This document shows positions 49,644 through 61,322 of a stretch of DNA of 64,000 nucleotides, piece by piece. The first letter of the stretch is position 1. Every line of letters starts with the position of its first letter. This DNA comes from Callorhinus ursinus (taxonomy: Eukaryota; Chordata; Mammalia; Carnivora; Otariidae), in NCBI RefSeq assembly GCF_003265705.1, contig NW_020312788.1, positions 372,001 to 436,000 on the forward strand, read 5' to 3'. Made by a program: the position numbers and the translations under genes. The notes below the pieces were generated by a model, which saw nothing but the letters and a program-made list of their open reading frames with translations, ran no database searches and was not told the DNA's origin.

Positions 49644-50169
49644 CTAAAGTTACATGTTGGCATTTCTGTTAAGGTTGATGGTAATAGAAAATATTACTAG
49701 AATTTAAAAATTTTGTATCTTGGGTGATTTGGTCTTTGGAAATGTATCTTTCTAGAGGAATGTTATGATCTTAATGGGTTTATGCACTCATTTATGTATC
49801 TGGCACCAAAACTTTTGGCATTCTCTGGAGTTGTACAGTAATTTAGAGTTGGTAATGATGGTTAAAGATTGTTTTTATTTTCATTGAGCAGCATAATTTA
49901 TGTTGAACATGTCTGTGGGCATTTAGAGCAGGTAGGGTTCCTAAGCAGAGTGGTTTTTTTGTTGGAAATCTTTTGGGTTTATTAATTTAAAAATTTTATT
50001 TTTTTCTTCTTTGAGGATTTAGGCTAGTGAAATTGAAAATGAGTAAACTGGAATGCTCTACTGTTTGTTAATATCCTTTTGTTGCTTTCTGTTCTCACAT
50101 CACTTACTTGGCATGCAATTTTGGGGAAGTTGCTTATTTTTCTAGGACTCAGTAATAGTAAGTAAAAAT

Positions 50170-50345
50170 TATGGAGGCTATATATTCCAGGAACCTGCTA
50201 AGGGCTTGCCAGTATCATCTCATTGAATTTGCATAAGAATCCTGTGGAGTAGTCTCTGTTATTACCAGGATTTTATGGATGAGGACAGAGCTGGGATTCT
50301 GGCAGCAGAGCCTATGCTCTTAACCCTAAAGCTATTTTGCTACAA
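50170..50345 (-). repeat. MIR element
   Basis: CTCATTGAATTTGCATAAGA, ATTTTATGGATGAGGACAG and GCAGCAGAGCCTATGCTCTT are reverse MIR. Confidence 0.75.
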
Positions 50346-50684
50346 TAAGTGTCCATAGAAATCCATTTTAAGAGTCTTTTGAAGATATGATAGAGATGAC
50401 GTTGGTGAAATAATGCCTGTGTTGAAATCACTGTATAAACATCTAGAATATTTTATCCTTGTTTATTATAATACATTGTTTCAGATAGTGTTTTGAAAGG
50501 TGGATAGTGCTCAACTTGGACTTCTTATGTAGAGTGCATGCAACTTCCTTGTCAGAGGTTTACTTCCCTGCTGCAGATGGACTGTACGAGGTAACTGTTC
50601 TGGAGTCCTTCTTTCACCCTGCCCTATTAGGATAGAACAGACCAAAAAGGAGTACTGCGGGGCAGTCAGTCATCACTGTCCTTT

Positions 50685-50815
50685 TGAAGGTATATCAAAA
50701 TGGTTACCTCTGAGGAGTGGGATTTTGGGAAACGGGAGTATTGGGGCTTTCGTTTTTATATTTCTGTATGATTTATTTCAGCCAGCATTTATTACATTAA
50801 TAATGGGGAAAAAGC
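50685..50815 (+). mobile_element. Old L1 3'-end fragment (sense)
   Basis: ATGGTTACCTCTGAGGAGTG and the text to GTATGATTTATTTCAG match an L1M tail region. Confidence 0.5.
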
Positions 50816-50992
50816 ATGGAACTAAAAAAGATTCTTGAGTAATTAGTACTTAGGTTAGGGATAGGATACCAGTTGACGTTGTAGTAATAAGAAGAAAGTA
50901 ATAACTAGTCCAGGTTTTACCAAATTCCTATTTTGGACCTTTCTTAGAAAACATTGCTTTTTACATATATAAGCACATGTGTGTTCATTTTC

Positions 50993-50994
<2 letters not shown>

Positions 50995-51041
<47 letters not shown>

Positions 51042-51070
51042 TACACACACACATACACACACACACACAC
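50995..51070. repeat. (TC)n(AC)n microsatellite
   Basis: A run of about 17 TC units passes directly into about 19 AC-type units with small interruptions. The region 51230-51310 holds a further TATG/CATA-rich simple tract. Confidence 0.95.
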
Positions 51071-51479
51071 TCTTAGACTCTTCTTTTGGACTGCTCTTTT
51101 GGAATAAGGGGTGCTTAGTTGAGTGGATATCAGTTCTAACAATAGGTAATATGATTTAATCTCTCAGTATCTCAATTTCCTTAAGATGAGAACAGGATGT
51201 TAAAATAGAGAAGTAGCCTACTATAAAAATACATATATATATGTATGTATGTATACACACATGTACATGTACATGCATATATGTGTGTATATGTATACAT
51301 GTGTGTATATGAGAAAATTGATTCTAAAAATAGCAAATTATTATAAGCTTAAAGAAGGTAGAGGTATATGAGTTAGTTACGTTACTTTGACATTAACAGA
51401 AAAAAATTAGGCATTGAAGTATATGCCATTTTATCTACCAGGAAATTCTAACCACAGGGAGAAAGCTAGAAGGGAGCTT

Positions 51480-51665
51480 ATATTATGTACATAATAAATG
51501 CCAGTCTTTATTGAGCACTTATATTGTAGCATACATATATGCTCACATTTATTGAATACTGAGTGACAGGTTTAGTTTAAAACTCTTCATATACACTTAT
51601 CTTACTCTAACAACTATAAGGTACATACTTTTATTATCTGTTTTATATATAAAGAAGCTGAAACA
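51480..51665 (-). repeat. MIR element
   Basis: TTTATTGAGCACTTATATTG, TTTTATATATAAAGAAGCTG and GGAACTTGGCCATGCTTACA are reverse MIR. Confidence 0.65.
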
Positions 51666-52194
51666 TGGCTAAGGAACTTGGCCATGCTTACACAACTTGT
51701 CTATTTGTGTATTTATTTCTGATGAAAGAAAAATTAGCTGTCAGATGTTTTTTATTTATAAGAATAAAATATGAAATTAAATTATTATTCTCTAAGGTCA
51801 TGACAGGGCAGAGAAGCAAAAACCAAAACTCTGTGCTTTACTCTGATGCAAGCTATATTTTATATGAATAATTTAGTCTGAGTATGTCTGAATTCTTTGC
51901 TGTAAGGATTATAAAAAAAAGTGTTTAAAATGACTAAGTATCTTAAAGATAAGGTGAGGTATTAATCTGACATAGAGTGGTTCTAGATCAGACCTGTCTT
52001 TTCTTTACCACAGCCTTATATAACTGAATGTATATACTAGATTCAGGAATCTGGCTTTCTATGCTTACTCTTTTCAGTCATTCTCGATGAAATATTTGGG
52101 GGGTGTGTCTGAAAGAGAGTGTAGTTATGTGTGTGTATATATATGTATATATACAATACATATATGTGTAGGTAGATGGATAAGATGTGTATAG

Positions 52195-52520
52195 CTCAAA
52201 TAGTTTAGTGAAACAGAATAAAGTACAGAAACAGACCCATATTTATGTGGGAATATGATAGATGGCTAGAGAAGTATTTCAGATCAGTGGGAAAGGTTGC
52301 ATTTGTGAGAAATTGTATGACATTTTCCTTTGGAAAAAAATATAGCTATATACAATTAAATTCTAAATGGATTAAATTTCCAAATGCTAATATTTAAAAT
52401 CACGAGGGAAAAAATGTGGGAGATCTTTTTTTAGATTCATGGGGGGAAAAGGTTATGAAAGAAATTGGGCCACTTTTGTGATAGCTCATTTAACATGTTC
52501 ATTTAAGTACCAAAAAATTA
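52195..52520 (+). mobile_element. Old L1 ORF2 fragment (sense)
   Basis: GTACAGAAACAGACCCATAT, TTCAGATCAGTGGGAAAGGT and TTCTAAATGGATTAAATTTC are ORF2 C-terminal region text in sense orientation, decayed. Confidence 0.65.
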
Positions 52521-53345
52521 GGATATTTGGTTTTAAATTGGCAGTCAAGCTGTGGAATAAATGTTAGAATGTAATGTAGTCAACAAAAGTAATAGCTATG
52601 TTTGCTAAATATATGATACAAAATACTGTATTTGAAAATAGATATATTCTATTAACCATGTTAAAATGGATGTTTAAAGACAAGAGTCAGAAATAATTCT
52701 GGAGTGTTGAACAGTGTAGACTTCTTAAATTCTTTTTGTTTCCTATACTTTGAAATGCATTAAAAAATAAAAGGAGTGATTTCAATGGAATATTTTATCT
52801 TGTTGAAATAATTTCTAACTTTATCATGGTATTTGTGTTTTAATCAGAGTTCTTTGCCTTATCAAGTATAATGTGAAAAGTATTAATAGAAGAAAGACCT
52901 TAACTGTTCTGTATAAATAAGCTTATCAGATGAAATATAAAAAGTAACAATTAAAATCTGGAATGAGTTAAAATATTTTCAGACTTCAGGAAGTTTTAAA
53001 TTCAAAAATGTAAGGCAATGGCTTAGTAGCAGTTGAATTTATTAGAAAGGTCTAAGTGAGCAAACTCATTTACTTTTTGGTAACTGGTATTAACCTTTCT
53101 GGTATTAACATGCTTTCTAGATATCGTGGTTTTGTTTTGACTATCTGCCAAGGAAGATGAAGTCTTAAGGTAATTAAAAAATGATATAATGAAAGATAGA
53201 TTCCTTGTCATAAAAAGGTGATAAACTGTAAAGTAATGCTGACTAACCAGAACTAATACTATGTCTAAATACATGCATCTGTTTTAGACTGGTCACCTTG
53301 GGAGGCTAGTTTTATAATAACTAACATCTATTGAGTGAGTGAAAG

Positions 53346-53348
<3 letters not shown>

Positions 53349-53376
<28 letters not shown>
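53349..53376. repeat. (GT)n microsatellite
   Basis: About 14 GT units, followed by related GT/GA-rich sequence to 53405. Confidence 0.95.
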
Positions 53377-53502
53377 AAGTGTGTGTAAGAGAGGGAGAGA
53401 GAAAATGTTTATTAGAAGGGGCCATGACATACTTCTCTAATGGGTAAAACTGTGGCCTTCATTTACGTTTCCCTAAATTTTTTCTTTATAGAATAGGATG
53501 TG

Positions 53503-53688
53503 GCTCAGTTGGTTAAGCATCTGCCTTCGGTTCGGGTCGTGGACCCAGGGTCCTGGGATCGCGCCTTTTGTTGGGCTCCTTGTTCGGCGGGAAGCCTGCT
53601 TCTCCCTCTCCCACTCCCCCTGCTTGTGTTCCCTCTCTCGCTGTCTGTCTCTGTCAAATAAATAAATAAAATCTTTATAAAAAAAAAA
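53503..53688 (+). mobile_element. SINEC, 5'-truncated
   Basis: Starts at GCTCAGTTGG, lacking about 13 head bases, yet is flanked by a perfect 13-bp duplication AGAATAGGATGTG (53490-53502 and 53689-53701). The truncation therefore happened at insertion. Confidence 0.93.
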
Positions 53689-54046
53689 AGAATAGGATGT
53701 GATCTCTAATTTGGGTAGTGACATCTCATTATATTTTTTATGTGAAATTTTGGGTTTATTATACATTTTATGGAGCAGTTTAGTAAGAATAGTAGCATAA
53801 TTAGGAGACGGGTGGTTGTATTTAGAGATGGGTATTCTTTAAGGATGATATGGTCTTTATAGTGGCTTTTATAATTTCTTTTTCAAAAGTATATTATTGT
53901 ATAATAAAGAATTTAGTGGATTATAGTGAAATTACATATTCTTCAGAAAATCTCATCTCTTGTAATTAAGGACCAAATTTCTGTTAAGTGTCAGAAATAG
54001 TTTGATTCCATAAAAAATTAAAATCTTTGAAATGTGTTTGCTACAG

Positions 54047-56405
54047 CAGGAGTCAGAAAAGTACCTATTTTTGCATGGTTAAAAAATTGAAAGAACAATA
54101 CTTTATGATATGTGAAATTCAAATTTTAGTGCCCATAAATAAAGTTTTATTGGAACACAGCTGTTTCTGCATTATAATGGCAGAGCAGAGTAGTTGTGAC
54201 GTTCTTATCACTTCATACAGCTTTTGGTGCACTACAAATTTCAGTGCTGCTGTTCTAACTTGACAGTGTTTTGAGTGCCATGTGTATTGCCAGCCTGCAA
54301 TATTTGTTTTATTTTTTTATACCAGTGCATATCTATCATGTCAAAACAAGAAAAGAAAAATGGACTCTGAGTGCCATGCTTTTAAGGCACAGTGGAGTGT
54401 GTATTTGTTGAATTAGAGAGCAAAACATTTTTTTATTATGCAGTGACACTGTAGCTGTTAGAGAAGAATATATGTTGACATTATTAGACTAAGCATATAC
54501 CACACTATTCTCAATTCTATTTTCTTAAAGTAACAGTCAATTTAAAATGGAGTATCTTATCACAGCATAATTTCTTCATAAAAATAAAAATTGAAAATGA
54601 GGCTGCCACCAAAATAAGTTTCCAAGTGGCTCATTTGTTAGCCAAGCAAGGAAAGCCATTTACTGATGGTGAGTTAATTAAATTGTATTTGATTGCAGCA
54701 AAAAAAAAAATGTGTCCAGAAAAATAAACTTGTTTTAGACTATAAATTTTTTGGCAAGAACAGTTGATTTAAGAGTTGAGGACATTTGAAGCAACATCAG
54801 TAGTCAATTAAAAACAAGGCAAGTAATTTATAGTGGTTTTCCTTGGCCCTTGCTGAGTTGACAGATGTTATTGATACTATTCAGTTGTTGTGTATTCAAG
54901 GTGTCAATGCCAGATTTGAAGTGGCAGAACAATTAAACTCTGTGAATAGTCTGTAGAGAACAACTACACACAAGAATATCTTCAAAGTTGAGAAAACACT
55001 AAGTACAATCTGAAGTGGAATCTGATAAGATGTGTTAAAACTGATGGTGGTAAAAGTATGTGTGGAACAGAAAAAGGCTTAGTTGGATAACTTTACGAAG
55101 CTTATAAAAATGTGAGGTGTTCAGGGCGCCTGGATGGCTCAGTTGGTTAAGCGACTGCCTTCGGCTCAGGTCATGATCCTGGAGTCCCAGGATCGAGTCC
55201 CGCATCGGGCTCCCTGCTCAGCAGGGAGTCTGCTTCTCCCTCTGCCCCTCCCCCCTCTCATGTGTGCTCTCTCTCTCTCTCTCTCTCTCTCTCATTCTCT
55301 CTCTCAAATAAAATCTTTAAAAAAAATGTGAGGCGTTCAAAGTTATGGTTATTTGTTGTGTTATTCATCAGTAGGTACTTTGCAGAAAATATTTGAATTT
55401 ATCATGTGTTACTGAATCAGTATTGTCGGTGGTGCTCTTCATTTGCTCTCATGGATTTAATTAGCATCAGCTGTGTGAATTTTTGTTGGCCATAGAAGCT
55501 GGATATCTTGACTGGCTTTAGTATAGTAAAATTGTTTTACAATATTTTGAGCTTAGGACTGATACTGAAATTTTCTGAGTGAAGCAGGATGACCTTCAAC
55601 CACTATTGTCAAATACTGATTGGCTTTGGAAATTAGCTTTTTCTGAAGATTTAGACATATTTATGAATGAATCTAACATAAAATTATGAGGCAAAATAGT
55701 GCTTACATATGAACTTTAGCTGCAGTTAAGTCATTTCAGTGACAACTGATGTTTGAATCACAAGTAACATCAAGCTGCTTTATACATTTCTTCTGTCAAA
55801 GTGAGATCTTCATTCCCATATGAATTTGCGTGAATATATTTTCCACCATCAAACTACAGTTCCAGCAACATTTTTCAGACATTGATGCAAGCGCAAAGAA
55901 AGTTTCCATATCTCAAAATCCATTTTTAATTGTGCACTTGAGGAACTTCTACCTAACTTCCAATTGGAAGTGTTTATTCTGCAGTGTAGTGACATATTGA
56001 AAAGCAAATATCAAAAGAATCTAAGAGACTTCTATAGCTGCCTTCAAAGTAATGAATATACTCATTAAAATCATGTACTTGTGGGTCAATACCAGTATTT
56101 AGCAGTACCTATCTGTCAGAAGAGACATTTCAAAGATAAATACATAAAAGCTGATCAACATAATCAGTTGAATATTTGCAATAGATTTTGATGATAGGAA
56201 ACTAAAATTGTTACCCCAATTCCATTTTTCATTAGCAAACTTATATTTTATAATATAAAATATAGTTACTATATCTTGAATTTTGTCAATAGAACGTTTA
56301 TAGGAAGTTTTTCTCTCTCATTATGTAAGTATCTACATGTTTTTGTCCTTGGCCTGCAAAGACTGAAATACAATTGGGCCCTTTTCAGGTAAAGTTTGAG
56401 GACCC
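54047..56405 (+). mobile_element. Dead hAT (Charlie-type) DNA transposon with transposase remains
   Basis: A decayed transposase frame starts near ATG 54338 (MSKQEKKNG) and carries many stops. Recognisable blocks are VAHLLAKQGKPFTDGE (near 54626), KTDGGKSMCGTEKGLVG (near 55037), VMVICCVIHQ (55342 on), and a C-terminal dimerisation-type block, EELLPNFQLEV, near 55940, followed by remnants to about 56190. These match the hAT transposases whose domesticated relatives include the C-terminal half of GTF2IRD2. The left end CAGGAGTCAG and the right end GTTTGAGGACCC resemble the terminal repeats of this family. A SINE interrupts it at 55124-55325. Confidence 0.8.
55124..55325 (+). mobile_element. SINEC inside the hAT fossil
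   Basis: Duplication ATGTGAGGTGTTCA (55110-55123) and ATGTGAGGCGTTCA (55326-55339). (CT)n middle. Confidence 0.95.
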
Positions 56406-56414
56406 AGATTCTGT

Positions 56415-56590
56415 AGCAGTGCTTCTCAGACAAGAATGCACATAATAATTACCTGAAGATCTTATTAAAATGCAGATTCTGATTTGCTAGGTCTAGGGGT
56501 GGGACCCAAGATTTTGCATTTCTTATAAGCATCTGAGGTGGTAACATGCTGCTGGTCAATGGACTGCATTTTGGGAGGCAAGGCTCTAGT
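56415..56590. mobile_element. MER5-type hAT element
   Basis: GCAGTGCTTCTCAGACAAG, TTATTAAAATGCAGATTCTG and GGGGTGGGACCCAAGATTTT match the MER5A/B family of short hAT elements. It abuts the end of the larger hAT fossil. Confidence 0.75.
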
Positions 56591-56622
56591 ATTCAAGGTT
56601 ACATTTTTATTTAGACAAGTAT

Positions 56623-56809
56623 CCTAGGGCCGCCTGGGTGGCTCAGTCAGTTAAGTGTCTGCCTTCAGTTCAGTTCATGATCCCAGGGTCCTGGGATCGA
56701 GCCCCATGTTGAGTTCCCTGCTCAGTGGGGATCCTGCTTCCCTCTTCCTCTGCCTGCTGCTCCCCCGCCAGCTTGCGCTCTCTCTCTAATAGATAAATAA
56801 AATCTTTAA
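56623..56809 (+). mobile_element. SINEC
   Basis: Duplication TTAGACAAGTAT (approximate) at 56611-56622 and 56810-56821. Confidence 0.92.
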
Positions 56810-56906
56810 TTAGACAAGTATGCTAATATTTGTTAAGCATCTTTTATTTGCCAAGAATTATACCAGGGATTCTTGCATACATTGCTATTAAAAAGTTGTA
56901 AAAACT

Positions 56907-57090
56907 AGGTGCCTGGGTGGCTCAGTTGGTTAAGCGACTGCCTTCGGCTCAGGTCATGATCCTGGAGTCCCGGGATTGAGTCCTGCATCGGGCTCATGAG
57001 CAGGGAGTCTGCTTCTCCGTCTGACCCTCCCCCCTCTCATGCTCTATCTCATTCTCTCTCAAATAAATAAATAAAATATTTTAAAAAAAT
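56907..57090 (+). mobile_element. SINEC with small internal deletion
   Basis: Duplication AAGTTGTAAAAACT at 56893-56906 and 57091-57104. The CCCTGCTCA block is altered to CATGA. Confidence 0.94.
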
Positions 57091-57195
57091 AAGTTGTAAA
57101 AACTTGTTAGAAGGTGTTAAGAACTATTAGTGAGGTTGGGACTCACTGTAGGAGTTTTGGTTAGAAACCAATTGTTTGTTTTTCCTCGAGTGTTT

Positions 57196-57244
57196 AGCTT
57201 CCTCTAGGACCTCATGGGGGAGGGTTGAGGTCCTAGAGGAAGCT
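57196..57244 (+). ncRNA. Candidate intronic hairpin (pre-miRNA-like)
   Basis: Arms AGCTTCCTCTAGGACCTC (57196-57213) and GAGGTCCTAGAGGAAGCT (57227-57244) are perfect complements around a 13-base loop. The flanks (T-rich 57175-57195, A-rich 57245-57268) could extend the stem with mismatches and G-U pairs to nearly 40 positions. It would be transcribed as part of TLK1 intron 1. I do not recognise a known miRNA. A palindromic MITE remnant is the main alternative. Confidence 0.35.
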
Positions 57245-58370
57245 GTATGTCTAAGAAACAAAAACAGCGTTAAACAAAATACTACATTATTAGTTGGTTC
57301 AGGTCAAAGTGGGACTTAGGTCCTCATCTTCTCTGCTAAATTTCAGTGGGCCATCCCATCAACCGGTTACCAAGCCAAAGAGTAGAAATAGTATATAGCA
57401 CATAAATGTTTTATAAATATTTTCTCCATGTCTCTTGTTTTTCATTTTTACAACCATGTCTTTTGAACTAGCAAAGTTAAAATTTTGATGAAGTTCAATT
57501 TATTTATTTTTAAAAAATTATTTGTAAGCGTTGTGGTAAAGTGTACATAATACCGCATTTACCATTTTCACTATTTTTAGGTGTACAGTTCAGTGCCATT
57601 AAGTATATTCACATTATTGTACTATCATCACCACCATCCATCTCCAGAACTTTTGTATCTTCCCCATTGAAACTCTACCCATTAAACACTAACTTCTCAT
57701 TCCGCCATGCCCCTCTGTCTCTGGCAGCCATCATCTACTTTCTGTCTCTGAATTTGACTGTTAGGAATCTCATATAAGTGGAATTGTACAATTTTTGTCC
57801 TTTTGTGTTTGGCTTATTTCACACTTAGCGTAATGTCTTCAAAGTTCATCTATATTGTGACCTGTGTCAAAATTTCCTTTGTTTTTAATGTTGAGTAATA
57901 CTCCATTTTATGCATAGACCACATTTTGTTAATCCATTCATTCATTGATGGACACTTAGGTTGCTTCTACCTTTTGGCTGTTGTGAATAATGCTGGTATG
58001 AACATGGTGTATAAAGATTTATTCTAGTTCTTGCTTTCATTTCTGTTGGGTATATACTCAAAAGTGGACTTTCTGGATCATATGTAATTCTATGTTTAAT
58101 TTTTTAAGGAACTGCCATGTGGTTTTCCACAATGGTTGCACCAGTTTACATTCCCACTAGCCGAGCACAAAGGTTCAAAATTTCTCCACATCCTTACTAA
58201 CACTTACTATTTTCAGTTCTATTATAGTAGCCATCCTAATGGGTGTGAAGTGGTATGTCATTGTGGGTTTTGATTTGCATTTCCCTAATGATTGATATTG
58301 AACCTCTTTTCATGTAATTGTTGGCCAGTTACATATCTTTGGAGAAATGTCTATTCATGTCCTCTGCCCA

Positions 58371-58577
58371 TCTTTTTTTTAAAGATTTTTTAAATTTAGT
58401 TTTATTTTAGAGAGACAGGTGGAGGGGGAGAGGGAGAGAGAGAATCTCAAGCAGACTCTGCGCTGAGTGCAGAGCCAAACATGGGGTGCAGAGCCCAATA
58501 TGGGGTTCAATCCTATGACCCTGAGATCATGACTTGAGCCGAAATCAAGAGTCAGATGGACACTCAACTGACTGTGC
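58371..58577 (-). mobile_element. SINEC, first of two at one site
   Basis: Older, diverged copy ending ACTGTGCCACC. The target bases CTGCCCATCTTTT precede it, and CCTCCCATTTTTT follows it. Confidence 0.88.
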
Positions 58578-58589
58578 CACCCCCTCCCA

Positions 58590-58604
58590 TTTTTTTAAAG
58601 ATAT

Positions 58605-58635
<31 letters not shown>

Positions 58636-58785
58636 TTTGACAGAGCGAGAGAACACAAGTAGGGGGAGCAGCAGAGGGAGAGGGAGAAGCGGGCTCCCTG
58701 ATGTGGGACTCGATCTCAGGACCCCAAAATCATGACCTGAACCAAAGGCAGATGCTTAACTGACTGAGCCACCCACGTCCCTCCC
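58590..58785 (-). mobile_element. SINEC, second of two at one site
   Basis: Tail (TTTA)n at 58601-58637. The CTGCCCATG that follows it repeats the same target bases seen before the first copy. Confidence 0.9.
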
Positions 58786-58985
58786 CCCTGCCCATGTTTT
58801 AAATTGGGTTCTTTAAGGTTTTTTTGTTGAATTGTAGGATTTATTTATGTATGCTGCAAGGGATCTTGCATTTTTTCTCAGTTTGATATCTAAGAAATCA
58901 TTGCCAAATCCTCCAAGATCATGATGCTTTACCCTACGTTTTCTTCTAAGAGTTCTATAGTTTTAGGTCTATACATGCAAATGCA

Positions 58986-60138
58986 AGATCCCTTGGATGT
59001 CAAGAAGGAATGGGATCAAAAGCAAAAATTGAAGCCTTCAGTTTTTTAAAGGTAGTTACCTCTTTGAGATGGAAGAAGGAGTGGGCAGAAAATATATGTT
59101 CAGGTACAGATACATGGAAGTAAACATGGCAGGATGGCCATTATCCATCCAGTCCTCTGTCCAGATAATGATGAAAGGTAATGAAAGCAATTTTAAAAGA
59201 TAAAATCTATAGGAATAACTGTTAAACTTTAAGATAGAGGAATGTCAGAGTATGTGGAAGGGGTCTAGTTAGTTTAGTTTAAAAGTGTCCACATGTGATT
59301 GGGGATTGCTCCTTATTCCTTTCGAGAACCACTCATTTATGTCAGTTCTAAGGTTTTAGTTTTATCAGTAGAGAGTTGGCAGACATGAAAAAAAGAAATT
59401 TAAAATTGAACTTAGCTAGAATTTGTGGTGCTTTAGTCTGCATAGTAGCAATTACATGAGGATGCTAATTTTTCCCCTTTAATTCTCCAGTGGTTGGAGT
59501 GATTCTCCAGTGATAGCTGTTACCTCAATGATCTGTTTGATTATGTATATTTTTCATTCACCTGATAGAAACTGAAAACTGTCAAATCTTTGGGATGTGA
59601 CAGTCATAAAACAATCTTTCCCAGTTTAAAATATAGTCAGATAGGGTATAAATAAACAAAATAACTACTAATGTTACTCAGTGTCAGAATTCTGCATAAG
59701 CTAAGATTATGAGAGTAGTGTTTTTCAAACTGTGGACCCATGGTCCATTTATGGCACATGAAATCAATTAAATAGCTCACAACCAGTGTTTTCCTTTTCT
59801 GATGGACAAAATAGACTAGAAAATATTGGCGTGCACTGCATGCAGTAAGAAGTATTTGTGGAATTTTTTAATACATGTGTGTATGTGTCTTTGTACTGAA
59901 TTGGGTGGAAAATATATTTCTTACTGTGGATTACAGTCACAAGTGTTGGAAATTTACTGTTGGTTGTTTTTATAAATGACTGAAGGACATGATAAAAATT
60001 TTAACGTCTCAGTCTGTTTATAGAATGCATTCATTAGGTTTATATTGACATCTCAACTAGCCACATCTATATATTTTGTGTTTGTGTGTATATGAAGATA
60101 TATATTTGTGTTTCATTTTCCTTTTCTGTTATTAATAG
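58986..60138. other. Intron DNA before TLK1 exon 2
   Basis: No SINE is found in the last 1.35 kb before exon 2. One possible hAT repeat lies at 59715-59985. The acceptor is preceded by a T-rich tract at about 60105-60131. Confidence 0.5.
59715..59985. repeat. Old DNA-transposon-like repeat
   Basis: GTGTTTTTCAAACTGTGGAC at the left and TATTTCTTACTGTGGATTAC at the right resemble mammalian hAT elements. The family is unsure. Confidence 0.4.
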
Positions 60139-60257
60139 GTGCAATGGATGAGCTTCATAGTCTGGATCCAAGAAGGCAAGAATTATTGGAAGCTAGGTTT
60201 ACAGGAGTTGCAAGTGGGAGCACTGGAAGCACTGGCAGTTGCAGTGTTGGAGCAAAA
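60139..60257 (+). CDS. TLK1: TLK1 coding exon 2 (residues 47-86)
   Basis: The exon follows a pyrimidine-rich tract ending ATTAATAG and stops at a consensus donor GTGAGT at 60258. Its first two bases complete Gly47. The next 39 codons read [20 protein letters not shown] and continue to GSCSVGAK, matching TLK1. The length is 119 nt, entering in phase 1 and leaving in phase 0. The phase match with exon 1 across a 47-kb intron confirms that both belong to one gene. The encoded part is Ser/Gly/Thr-rich N-terminal sequence upstream of the coiled coils. A second TLK paralogue, TLK2, exists, but the MSVQ start and this combination fit TLK1 better. Confidence 0.96.
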
Positions 60258-60659
60258 GTGAGTAAAATTATAATCTTTGTTTGACATTCTTTCATTGTAT
60301 TAAATGATCCAGAACATATTTTGTAAAAGAATCCTGCATATGTGTTTAGTAGCAAATTACCACTTACTGTAATTTTTGTAATATATAGGGAAAATTCAGT
60401 ATTTGTAAACCTGATTTTTAATATAGCATAACATACTTCAGGGGCATGATGTTCTAATACATCATAATTGGTTTCAGGAGTAAGAATTAATTGAGTGGAT
60501 TGAACTGCTCTTCTCCCATTATATAATTTTTACTCTTCCTTGCCTCTGTCACCCTTATTCCTATCTGTACAACTGCTGCATATCTCTTAGGCTTTCCAGT
60601 GATAGACCTCACGTTGTCTTCAGCTCCCCATTACCTCACACTGTAGTGGATTTCATGTA

Positions 60660-61270
60660 CTTTTTCTCTTACGGACCTCTGTGCGCATTTGTTTAGGTTA
60701 CATTCTTAGGTGCAGAATTGCTGGGTTATAGGGTATATATAGAGAGTTAAATTGAATGAATATTATAAGATTGCTATTCAGAACAGTTGTACAGGACTAA
60801 CCCACACTTTTAACAGAATGCATGATCATTTATGTATCCCTACATCCCAGAAGCAGTTAGCATCATCTGGATTTCTCATTTTTGATAGTCTAATGTGTAA
60901 AATAGTATCTCTCTCTCTTTTTTTTTTTTCTTGTACCACCAATTATTTTGAGCATTTCTTTATGTGCTTGTTAGCTTTTTGGGAGTCTCTTCTAAATTGT
61001 TAAAATGCTTTTCCTATTTTTCTGTCAGGGTTACTTTCTTTTTCAAACTGATTTTCCCATGTTCCATGTATACTTACATATCAATTCCATGTTGGTTGTA
61101 TACAGTGCAAATAACTTCTCCCATTTTGTCATGTCTATCACCTTTGTTCATGATATCCATTATCATATAGGATTATTGTAGAGGACTCTTTAATTTTGTT
61201 GTAATCAAAGTCACAAATTTTTTTTAACTTATAGTCTATAACTCTGAAATTTTGAATAGCTCTTGGTGTA
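60660..61270 (-). mobile_element. Old LINE 3'-end fragment, low certainty
   Basis: TCTTAGGTGCAGAATTGCTG followed by GGGTTATAGGGTATATATAG and later TCTAATGTGTAAAATAGTAT resemble antisense old L1. The rest to 61.27 kb is only loosely similar. Confidence 0.45.
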
Positions 61271-61322
61271 CTTAGAAAAACAGTTGTCACTATGAACCAT
61301 CTGGGTCAAATAGATCCTTTTC

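Larger units (their letters stand above)
57490..58985 (-). mobile_element. Old L1 3' end (antisense), interrupted by two SINEs
   Basis: GGTGTACAGTTCAGTGCCAT, TAATACTCCATTTTATGCAT, GGAACTGCCATGTGGTTTTC and GTGAAGTGGTATGTCATTGT are L1 3' UTR in reverse. The element resumes at about 58790 with GGTTCTTTAAGGTTTTTTTG and AAGAAATCATTGCCAAATCC. Confidence 0.85.

Noticed and set aside
54338..56190. A new host zinc-finger/BED-type gene
   Set aside because: The frame has many stops and terminal repeats typical of a hAT transposon; it is a fossil.
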